NCBI GenBank assembly: GCA_025331565.1
Contig: JAFREQ010000043.1
Coordinates: 4,907,001 to 4,971,000, forward strand
DNA from: Holacanthus passer
Taxonomy: Eukaryota > Chordata > Actinopteri > Pomacanthidae
Length of the DNA: 64,000 nt
Reading direction: 5' to 3'
Shown: in pieces, positions 41,994 to 53,829 of the stretch
How the letters are laid out: each line of letters opens with the position of its first letter
How positions within the stretch are numbered: the first letter of the stretch is position 1
Notes under the pieces: generated by a model
What the model saw: the letters and a program-made list of their open reading frames with translations, nothing else
The model's database searches: none
What the model was told of the DNA's origin: nothing
Program-made: the position numbers and the translations under genes

Positions 41994-44900
41994 AAAGCCA
42001 ATTTCCCCTGAACACACATCCACTACCCCCAGCAGCTACGACCGCTCCCCTGCACAGCTAGGCTGCAAGGGGAATAGGGACTATGCTGGAGCATGTCGGG
42101 CGTGGACCATTAAACACACGCAGGATACAGGCAGCGTTGGATGGTAGTGGGCCATGAAGCAAACCAGCGGGCCACAGATGCTACTTCTCAGAGTAAATCT
42201 CCGTCATTGTAGCTGTCAAATTACTACCTGGGCTACGAGAGAGGTAGACCTACTTTGGTTTAGTTGGAAGCAGGTGAGGCAGAGTGGTAATTAGTCATGC
42301 AGCGATGATGGGGAAAAGAGGAAATAATGATGGGGAGGAAGGCAGGTAAGGGGGCAGTGGGAAGAAAAGGAGGCACCAGTGGACTGTAATAAGAGGAGGG
42401 GGATGAGAGGATGGGAGGGGGTTAGAAGGACTGGCCAGTTATTATGCTTTTTCCCCGCTAGAGGGAAAAATTACAGCAACAAGGAAAAAAGGGGGGAGAG
42501 CAGCAAGATTGAAATCAAATGGAGACTTGGAAGAAGAAAGAACAAAAATATGTAAAGAAATAAGGCAGTGAAGGCAGAAAATGGAGATTCTGTGTGAAGG
42601 GGCACAGTGTGTAAATGTCATGCCAAATTAGATAGAAAAGACCAGCTTCAGCTCAGAGGGCTAAAATTGTTATGTGTGGTCACAGCCTGGGTGAGATATG
42701 TGTACTTCCTCCAGAAAACACTTGTCACTTTGGTTCTGCTCTGACTGAACTCCAGTGTGCGCATGTTAACCAGAGTAACCGCTGGAATAATGCTGCGGAG
42801 GAAAAAAAATGCCTACTGTTGTTTTGCATAGGAGCAAAACAATTAAGTGTGTGATGATTATGCAAGTTGGTGTGAATACGAGTCTTGTCATCATAAGCTA
42901 GATGCGTTTGATTATTGCATAAAATGTGCTTCAATGGATTTTTTTTCATTGTTGCTTATGCACCAGTCATGTGCACTTTCGTACAGTAAAATCCAGTCTA
43001 CTTGAAAAACAATTACATCAAATCACCTCTAACCAATAACTGAATATTACAAACTTCAGAAATGTAGTATTTGTTGCAGGGCTGCTGCATTAGATTTCAT
43101 ACATGTTAAGGTGATCCTGTAGTTTTTCCACTTCCTGTATCTTCACAAAGCCGCACACCTGATATGTATTTTGTGTCTTCAATCATCCCCATCCACACTG
43201 CCAGTCTTCCTCTGCTCCTAACCAACCCTGTCCTGAACTTTGTCCTCCTCTTCTGCCTTCATGACACCAGGACACATTGCGGGAGTGCCCACCAGACCAC
43301 GGCACCGATGTGGACTATGCCTGCAATCCTAGCCTTCAGTTTATCTCGCCCATGTACTTTGTCTCCTTCGTGCTCACCGCCCAGTTCGTGCTCATCAATG
43401 TGGTGGTGGCCGTGCTGATGAAGCACCTGGACGACTCCAACAAGGAGGCCCAAGAGGAGGCGGAGATGGATGCAGAAATTGAGCTGGAGCTGGCCCAGGG
43501 CACCCTCTGTTGCATGGGCGCCCCCAACTGCGGGGGTGCAAGGATGGACAAAGGACTAGTAGCTGCCGGATCAGGGCCTGGAGGCACAGCGGGAGGAAAC
43601 GGGCGAGGAGGTGCCAGAGGAGAGAAGGGAGAAGGAGTGAGAAAGATGCGACATGCAGCAGCCTCTGCGCTCCCAGGGGCGTACAACTCCCGTGACTCCA
43701 GCCGGACCCTGTACTCACCAGCACAAGTGAGTGTGTGTATTTCTGTGTGTGTGTGAGAGAGAGTGTGAGTATTCTTACATTTGTTTGATAGTGTGAAAGG
43801 CCTATTTTGTATGTGTTGCGTTTGAGTGTGTGTGCGTGGGTTGGGGTGTCCTTGTGTGTCTGTGTCTGCAAGTAGGGATGTCTCAAGCCAATCTGCAGCA
43901 TCGGGCACATCAAGGCTTTTTTATTATGGATCCATTTTGGCTATACAAAAATCTGATCCTCATTGATTCAGATCCATTTTGTATCCTTTTTTTTATTATA
44001 TTCCAGATGTGACCCAGCTGAAGCTCAGCTGTAATGCTTTGCTGTGGTCCTTTAAAAGAGTGGAACCATTGCATAATGCAGCATATTGTAAGAAAACTGC
44101 AGAGCAACAGCAACCAGCAGTTTATGCTAAAATGTGTTAGTGAGGTATAGAAGGTGCTCTGGGCTAAAAAATAAATAAATGATTCTTGGCCTTGCAACTA
44201 TTGTGAATGAAAAAGTGTATTTTGTCTGATATGTGGATAAAGGCAAAATAAGTGTCCACTCTGACACTTTTGGACAATATATACTGAATAGTAGGAACTC
44301 ATGCGTGATGCAGTCCATATATATATTTCCTAATGCACAGCTATTCAGCTTTCAAACATATATGAGCTTATAAAAACCTCTGTAATAACTGCTTTAATAA
44401 CTTTCACATAGGCATTGTAGGAAAATACAGTATGTATGCAGGAAAATATGAATGTTGCATCAGACGCAGTCTCAGCAGATACTGGATAATAAACAGTTCA
44501 CATGCGTATCTGGGGAAAAACACATAACAGAGACATCCCTGCTTTTAAGTATTCTTGTCTGTTTCTCTGGCTGCCTGTCAGTTTGCTTCTCTTTACACAG
44601 TATCAATGCATTAATTCATGCAGAGAAAATTACGCATTCGATTCAGAAGCTGGAAGAATACAAATGAGGTAAACAATATGGCAGTAATTTCTGTATAGTG
44701 GTGGAATGGTGCTGACATGGGAGACAGTGGAGAATCATTGCTCTATCCCTCTTTGTAAAAATTGACTGACAGCTACATTGCATTATTACACTTACTTCAT
44801 TTTACCCATCTCTTTGTAGAGTTCGTTTGTACTTTTGTTCCGTGTCTTTTACAGATTTTGTTAGAAGGAAAGGGAGGGCAAGGGAGGTTAAACATTTGCA

Positions 44901-46474
44901 CAAAGAGAGGGAATAAAAAGAAAAGGCAGATATAAGGAGAAGAAGAAAGAGATAGTAAGTTTTGTCTTAATGGCAACGTTGCACAAGTGCAATAGCTTTA
45001 AGAAATCAATTAATATGAATGTAAAAACATGGGGCTGGAATTAAATTAAATTAAGTCAGACTACTAAAGTGATATTAGGCAGAAGCATAGGTCATATATT
45101 CTTATATTTGTATTTTCATTTTACATGTTTTCTTTCACTGAAATAATAGTGACCCATGTTGTCAGCAAGGAGAGATCAGCAATTTTAATAGTTTTCTCAA
45201 TTAAGCTTTTTTTTTTTTTATTCTAGCTTTATTAACCTTTCAGTACTCACAGGAAATCACATGAGTTTATGCAGACGTACATGCACAGGTTACAATTTTT
45301 GAAATGATAATGCCACTGCCTATGTGTGCGCAAGAGTAGATGGTCTCTCATTTCCACTCGCAGTCTGACAGCAGAGGCACACGCTTCCATTATGAAATCG
45401 CTAATGATAGTCTGAGATATCCATGCAGAAATACACATAAAGATGACTCATCAGCTGCCACGAAGCATCTCACCTTTGGAGAGCTAAAGTTGGCTACATG
45501 CAGCCATTTTTAGCTCAGTGTTGGCTGACAATGGAACTTAATGCAGACCAGGGAGAAGACACTGGCAGCATCCTCCCCCTCTCTCTATCTTGATCTCCCC
45601 CTCTCCCATTCTCTGTCTCTCAAGTGATGCAATAAGGGATCGGGCAGACCGATGCAATTTATTCAGGGCACAGGTCCCGGTGTTGGAGTGTGTGTGTGTG
45701 TGTGAGTGCGTGCGTGCAATTGAAAAAGGCTCATGTGAGGAAATGTACAAACCCAAACATTGTGACATCTAGTGCTGTGGAGCTTCAAAATTTTATGAAT
45801 CTCCACATATTGTCAGGAGCATCTCCTGTAAAATAAATATATACTTTTTTTTTTGTTGGCACACTATATTGCTAAACAGAAATATACACATACAGATATA
45901 CAAAATAGTGTATTTTAATATTCCATAATATAAAGTGAGAAATTCATTTTTGCCCCTTTGGTAATATGTTGCACAGTAATATATTTATATTAACAGAAAT
46001 ATATACTAATATATTACTTTAGTCATCCATAAAAGTGATATTTGCATTTGTATTCACATACTTCAAGTGCTTGAGAAAGACTGCAGCAACAACTACTGTA
46101 TTTTATAATGTGCAATGATATACAGTGAAAAGTTCACGTTTCAAGTTTTTGGCTCTGTGGTGAAACACTGGTAATATGTTGCACAGGGACTAGAGGGGAC
46201 ACTGCAGGAAGCCGACACGCATAGACGGAGAGAAAGTAAGGGAAGAAGAGAGGAGAGATAATAGCCGAGCCAGTGACAGTCAGATAGACGCAGTAATTAA
46301 TTTCAGCTCTCTCCCCTCTCTCTCTCAACTTCTATTCCATGTAGACGGGCCCCATTGTTGTCCACTAATGCAGTTATTAATGGAGGCCAGCACATAGGCC
46401 ACCACAGTCAATCAAACATTATTTTTATATCAAGCTCTCCACCTACACAGAATGGACTATCTTGGGACTGTCTG

Positions 46475-46513
<39 letters not shown>

Positions 46514-47895
46514 AAGTGTTGTTTTTTTTTTTGTTTTTTTTTTATAAATGCATGTATAGAAAGAGCTGGATATGGTCGAGTCAGTTTGTCCTTGCGCCAA
46601 AACGTGGCACTGCAACGCTGTTTCATAAACCAGCATGATTTAGGTGTATTTATATTGGAGTACAGTAACCTGTCTCTTGAATTCTTAGCCCCCTCATTTT
46701 CAAAACATGAGCCGTGAGTGATTGTAATATAACAGCGTGAGTCAGAAATGTGTGTTTGCATAACAGATCTAAGTATAGTCCTATAAGCGGTGTTGTAGAA
46801 AAATGTGCTATGAAAATAGGCTTGTGTGGGGATTGAAGAGGAGTGACCTTGTTTCGCAGTATCTTTTGGGATATATCTGCTGATGTAATACAGTTATTTT
46901 GGCTGTTATGAATGTGCTACAGGCACAGTGCATCCAATTCATTGTGAAATACAGTGCCCTGCCAAGAAGCACAGAAATCATTTTTAAAGTAGTTTCCTTT
47001 TTCTGTCAGTAGTTTTCCTTTTTCTGCCAGATTGGTTTTTGGGAAAACCAATCTGGCAGATGAGATTCAAGCAAGGAGGGATCATTTAAGATGAAGAGAA
47101 AGCCCTGACTGATTCAGTCTAAATTGCTTTAAACCTAATAATACCCAGAGTACAAAGCAAATGCTTAAATCTTAAATTGTTTCAACAAGGTATTGAACAG
47201 CCTAATTGAGGTGATATATCAAACGTAATTGCACTGCTCTCTGTGCTCAAGGCTTTGATAGTAAAATTATGTGTTATTTGGCTAATGAGGGTTTGGAGTC
47301 ATATTATTGAGGAGCCTTTTTCCAAAAGAGAACACTGTTTAGCCCCAAAGGCCGACAAAGTATGAGAGGGGGATTTGTTCTGGTTTATTTGTAAATGATG
47401 TCTGACATAGGGAAAGTGTTTGAGAAGCCTTCTGTAGTTTTGTGGAGGAATTTTGGGTAGTGTGAAATCTACGTGTGTGTGTGAATATGTGTGTATTTAT
47501 GTGTGTATACATAACAAAGTATAAAAGCATACCTGGGTGAGCACGCGGCCATTTTAATAACCCTTACAATGGTGTATGCATTTCCCTGCGTGTTCTCTGT
47601 CCTCGCATGTCCGCATGTGCACATGTTTGCGCCTGCGTGCAATACTGGTCTGCCGGCCTGCGTCCCGTGTGTATGTGTCCGTGTGTGTACGTGTGTATGT
47701 GTTCCAGGAGAGCCAGTGGCTGGACAGCGTATCTCTTCTGATCAAGGATACATTGGAGGGGGAGATGCTGATGATCGACAACCTCTCCGGTTCTGTCTTC
47801 CACCACTACTCCTCTCCTCCACCCATCTGCAAAGACTGCAAGGGCCACCCTCAAGAGGTACCACCCCGAACACACATGAATACACGCATGCATGC

Positions 47896-47928
<33 letters not shown>

Positions 47929-50900
47929 ATACACAGACACAATGAGGACAATAACCCCAGATGTTAAATTCATCCTTGTGGTTTAAATTTACAAGAGAAA
48001 CAAAACCACAGGCAACAATTTTTAAAACATTTGTCTGACACAACTGTCCACAATACTGTAGATATATTTTTAACATGAGCATTGTTAGTGACAGGCTCTA
48101 CCCACTGAACTTTACAGGACCTACCTGGAGGCCCATATTTATCTAACACGTCAGAATACTCCCAACTCAGAATAGGAAGTACATCTATAAAGAAGCTACT
48201 CCAGTGTTGCCGATTTATCCTCGAGTGTTAGTCACTTTTATGATCCCTATAGCAACGTTGTTTAAAAAAAAAAAGAGCCCAGCAACAAATCTGGAGACAT
48301 TTTGAACAAACAGGATATTTTCCCTTGACGAGAGTCGCGGGTGAATCCACAGCCCTCGTTGCTCGCTGTCGCTGCACTTCATTGGCTTGGCAGCTACATT
48401 CAGTGAGTGAGAGAGAGCAGCACGTTCAGTCAACCACAAAGCAGCCAGACTGAAATATAAACTGACTGCAGAGTAGCCATAGTGTATTTGAAAACGCCAT
48501 GTTGTAGTTGCTGCGGTCATTCAGGGCATCTTACTAACGGCTGCACTCAAAATTCAGCAAAACCAGGTTTTCTAAGTCTTGTTTCATCGCCATGCTTAAA
48601 AATAAATTTACACTGGATGCAAGCCCCAAATAGTTGTAAGGGGAGAAACATCCTTAGCAAACATGTGCAAAAATCATAATAACAGTATACACACACATAC
48701 TTGTACTTCAATACTTGTGAGGACCCTCTCACATAATGCATTCCCTAACTCCTTACCCTAACCTTAACCGTCACAACTGCATGCCTACCCAAAAGCTGAA
48801 CCTAAACTAATTCTAACCCAAAACCAAGTCTGAAACCTCAAACAGCCCTTTGAAGTTGTGTGTGTCCTAACTGTCCAAAATGTCCTCACTCTGTTGGTTA
48901 AAAACTCGTTCCGGTCCTCACGATGTAGCGAGTACAATTACACAGGCCCACCCATACATATACACAACTACGATGTTTGGCAAAGTGCATGCATGCAGAT
49001 TTGCAGCAGGGATTCACACAGGAACACGCATTTGCATGACTTTCATGGAAATACACACAAACGCACACAGGGCCTCATTCATCACACAAACTTGAATGGG
49101 AATTGTTGTTAAAGTTCATGCTTTATAAAGCCTGTCAGCGACTGTATGTGCTATTATGTTACAGTGTAACAAGGAATTTCAGTCCTTTATTAAACACGCA
49201 AGATAATATCAACTCTCCATATGTGCAGAGATGTGGATTAATGAGGCCCATTGCATGCATACACACAAGCAACCATTCCTGATATGCATGCATGCACGCA
49301 CACACCAACACTCTCCTTTACTTGTGCTTGCATTTTGGGGTATTTTACACACAGGAGATCCTGCATACAGCACACACTCACAAACATACTGTCCTGTGCC
49401 AGTGTTGTCCATCACAATGGCAAAGTGCAGCGGGTCATCAGCTCAGAAGAAGCAATAACTGGGCTCTACACCTTCCCACCTGTCAGTCCTGCTTTCTGCC
49501 TGTCTGCAGATGCTGTCAAACCATCAATCTTTCTTCCCTCTTTTATATGCTTCCTCTTTCCATCTGGCCCCACACTCCTCTGGCTATCCCTCTACTGTAT
49601 CTATCTCTGATTTACTGTATCTGATCCTGTACCGTTCTCATCCAGTGTCTCATCTTCTTTAACCATCAGACTTACACCTTGTTTGTTTGAGTGAGTGTGA
49701 GAGAGAAAGTGTGTGGGTGTGTGCCATTTTCAGACAGATGAGTCTTTTACTGCTGAGAGTTACGGACAATGTTATTGTGTTTAAGGGGACAGGGAACACA
49801 GCGGGACTCCTGGGTGCAGTGTGTATGAGAGTGGAAATATTCATCAAGTAAGAGGGACTTGAGATCAGCCGCAGCTTGAGACTGACTACAGTTGAGTCTG
49901 CAGGGAGCAGTTCAATGGAGCAGCGAAGGCCTTTGCCATTTATTCAGTAGCTCGCATAAAAAGGCACTTCTTAAGCGTACATGAGCATTCCACAGCATCA
50001 TTTCTTCAGCACAGTTTTTGGAAGGGTGCCATCTTGAATTTCTGAAGCGGTCTTGAAAGTGCTGAAAGCCACTTGAACAGACAAAGGTTAAACCACTGCA
50101 AAGCCATGCTCAAGAGTAATATTGTTTGTTTTTGTTTTTTCTTTGTTTGCTTGTTTTTCAGGTAACAGCATAGTCTCTGGCAACAGTATAAGCCACACAC
50201 CGGTAGTGATGTTGATCTATGGTCATTAGTAGGTCCTGTTGTCAAAAACGTCATTTGTTAGGCAAAATATATCCCATGATCATAGTGCGTCATGTGCATG
50301 GACTTGATGCTACATCGGCGTATTTCAACAAATAAGTGGTTCCAAGATGTCTGAGAGGAGACGTAAGTGGCAGAATTATACAGTTTTTGTGCCGTCCAGA
50401 TATTCTGTGTTGTGCTCGCACTTTTGATAGGCAAGCAAAAAGTATTGTATTATTGCATGTAGTAGACAGCAGGAGTTCCTCTTTTAGCACCTGCTGTGTG
50501 ATCATGTGACCACTGGTGCACTCGTTTCCTATGTCTAGCATCAATGATATTACATACACTCACCATGCCCTGACTAGCATGAGTCATATTAGTCAAGCTT
50601 ATTTCCTCGCTCAGTCACACGATCTTCTCCTGTCATTGCCTCCAAGCGGCGTTGAATGAAACAATGTCTTGCCTCAGCGCTTTTAGGCTGCGGTGGACAC
50701 TATGTTGCGAGGGAAGCTGTTAATATATCTGTGTTTCCTTTCTTCATTGTCCCTGGAGGTACGGCCTCTACATGAAGAGAAAGGCTGTAGTATCCGTTAC
50801 CTGCCGGTGAACGTACCAAGCGATGGCTGGCAGGGACCTTTTTGAAGCCTTTTAGAGCTCAACTCTGAGACACAGCAAGTTGGCAGATATGTTGCTGTAG

Positions 50901-53766
50901 TGAGGCATTAGTGAAGGGCCAATACACAGAAAAACTACAAAGTGGCCCTTTAACATAATGACTTGCATTGCCACAGTTCTGCCTACCCGCATCCCACCCT
51001 TTCTCTCTCCCTCTCTCCTTCTCTCTCTCTCTCTCCTTAGGGGCTTGGGCAATGGTAATTTACTGTTGCATATCAGCCATGAATCTCTATGAACCTCTTT
51101 GTCTCTCTCACCTACGGGCATGTGTTAATATATCGCTAACAGGCCTCACTCCATTGGATTTCACTTGGCCCCTTTTTAAGTACCCTTTTTAATGCTTCTC
51201 TCTGGCTATTTATTGCTCTGTCTCTTTAAAGAAACACTGCTTGAGCGCTTCATAGCACCCCCAGAACCCTGAAATTCCACTCCAGCTCACTGTTTGCAGT
51301 ATGTTTTGAAACTGTGCACAAAAAAGTGCTGCAAGGCGACGAATGGAGAAGAGCGTCAGCCGAGAAGCTTGAGCTCGCATGGAGGCTCACGCAGCGATAA
51401 TTTAAAACCAATTCAAGAGCCAAATGGGCTGAGTTACCTGCAGCCCTGATGAAACAAACTTAGCTGGAGCCAATGTTGAAACAAATGAGAAAGAGAGGTA
51501 GTAACAGTTGGGATAATTGTCGTCACGTCCCAATTATTCTGTGTTTGGTAATGTTGTCTCTTCAGGATTGCTGTATGGGCGTGAGAGTGTGACAAGCACA
51601 ATGAGACACCATTACCATGCACACAACAACAACATTTTATTGTACACTTGTGTTTCGAAACATACTCAGTTAGCTGTAGGGGCTGAATTATGAGGTTCTG
51701 GTGCCGCTACACCGATCCCGGTGGCATCTCTTCGCTCTCGCCTACATATACATGCAGATCCTGCAGGTGCACACGCATAAACAAAAACGACTGTCAACGC
51801 ACTCCGCCTCTCGCCTCTCATTCAGCCTCTCCCGTCACCGACTTTCGTGGCACTGGGAAATATCTGTTTAACTGATGATGACAAAGCAATGTTATTACTT
51901 CCTGAATTCTGTCACCCTGCTCTCTTTACAGACAGGTACCACGGCATTTTGGACTTTGCACTTTGAATTGTCAACATCTGGTGAAGTGTATCGAAACGTG
52001 GCGGAGGTTTTACCTATCTTGTCTGTGCTGCTCATGTTGGTCTATGAGAGATATTGTATAAAGACAGGAATCATGAGAGACACCGCTTCAAAACATTTCT
52101 GCTGATCCATTATAAATGTAATATCTATGTACACAAAGATGTAAGATACTGAAGTCATGCTTGATGTGAACCCTAGAATATATGACGCATTATATTGAGC
52201 ACTGATGAGACCATGCTTTGTAAATTCATGCCAGAAAGTCTGAGGCAATTCCCTCATCTCGCTCTATTTTGAGACATGAATAACAGAGTTACATTTTTGC
52301 AGCAGATCAGGATGGCAGAGATTGAGCAGGCATCGCTGAAGTCAGAGCAACTGTCAGACAAGTCCTCATCCCCGGCCCTGCCAGACGATCTCAGCCTGGA
52401 CGAACATACGGCCTACCAGCTGCTGGCGCGAGAGGGCAAGGTGGGTACGAGCACAGTGAGACAGGAATCACTACATCTCTTTAAAACCTTCAGAAAAATA
52501 TGGGCTACGAATGTGTAGTTCTAATGAGCAAGAATACTAATGAGAAATTAAAACTTTGCTGTCATTTTATTTGTAATTTGAGTTCTTTATTTGACATATG
52601 CACAGCTGTTAAAGTGAAGCTGTCGATGAAGTTCTTATTCTCTGGAATTTGCAGGTTACATCTGGCAATCTGATTAGAAAGACACTGTTTCGGCTCTGAT
52701 TTATCACCTCCCAACAGATTTTACAACTAAAGAAAGTTGGATCTGAGCTTTGATCAGCGGTAATAATGGGCAATTTACACAAATGTTCTTGGATTGGCTT
52801 TTCCCAGAATTTGGTCTTTACACGGCTCGGATAAAAATACCAATCAAATGATTATTCTAGTAATAACTAGAATATGGTCACAATGCTTTGTCTGTGACAG
52901 AGACAGGGAACAAGAACCTGCTTTAATACCAGGATAATTTAGTTGGGGTGTACACCTGCTTGTCATCTTTACACAGGTTTTAAGCCAAAGCATTTGCAGC
53001 TTCATGCCAGCACAACATTGTTTGAAAAAGATGCAGTGCAAATTCACAGTGGTTATCTTCTAGTATGTCCACTACTTTGTACTTCAGATCACTTTGTCTT
53101 ACCTCCCCAAGAGGGTAAGCACAAACAATGGCAGAGGCACACTGATGATTTTTTATATTAATTCCAGAAAGCACAAAAAACAAATGACCATCGTAAAATC
53201 TTTTTCATGGCTGTGCTGTAGGCTCTCGTGTGAATTACGGTTATAAACCTTAGGCCCCAAAGGCCCCTTTATCTCTTTCTCTCTGTGTGTCAGTGGTAAC
53301 TATCTTGTCTTTGAAGAATCCACAGTCTCTATCCACCACAGACCTTCTCATGAATAAAACTACATTTTCCCTAGTTGCTATCCTGGGTGGCTCTCATGCC
53401 TCCCTCTCTTCCACCCGCTCTCCCCCCTTTCGACTTTATCTTTCATTCTTCTCCTTTCTCAGTGTTACCCCTCTGGTAATTGCACACCATCTCTGCACCT
53501 CCCTCTAGCCCCTCTATCGCAATGCCTTATCATCCGTCCTTCCTCGATATCCTCCTCTGTAATGGGGTAATGCTCCTTGGTTCTGGATAGCCAGATAAGC
53601 CTGCAACCAGCAAGCATGGCTGTGAACCACTGCTCATTAGAGTAGGGGGAAAGAGAGAGAGTAGGGGAAAAACAGAAGGTGAGAAAGGATCTGAGGTTAG
53701 GGATTTTATTTGTTAAGCATTGTTTTGTAAAAAAAAAAAAAAAAATGCATCGGGGTGTGTGTGTGT

Positions 53767-53829
<63 letters not shown>

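Larger units (their letters stand above)
43727..47707 (+). other. Intron 27 (4 kb)
   Basis: There is no exon. It contains GT-rich patches at 43733-43760, a 210-bp-period degenerate duplication at 45870-46186, a (GA)n at 46476-46506, a clean hairpin at 47023-47060, and GT-rich DNA just before exon 28. Confidence 0.7.
47858..52302 (+). other. Intron 28 (4.4 kb)
   Basis: There is no exon supported. It holds a (CA)n at 47897-47927, a dispersed repeat at about 48690-48960, and AT- or GT-rich stretches. The frames at 49231-49624 and 50968-51192 lack channel similarity. Confidence 0.65.

Noticed and set aside
43336..43913. Long minus-strand frames (190 and 172 residues) over exon 27
   Set aside because: They are antisense shadows of the GC-rich coding exon on the plus strand, with no independent similarity.
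43870..44000. GGGATGTCTC...GATCC-like sequence resembling a fish transposon end
   Set aside because: Too degenerate to define ends or a family; no inverted partner found.
48220..48680. Possible exon or RNA gene in the GC-variable stretch of intron 28
   Set aside because: No tRNA- or snRNA-like structure, no frame with family similarity, and channel exons 28 and 29 join in phase without it.
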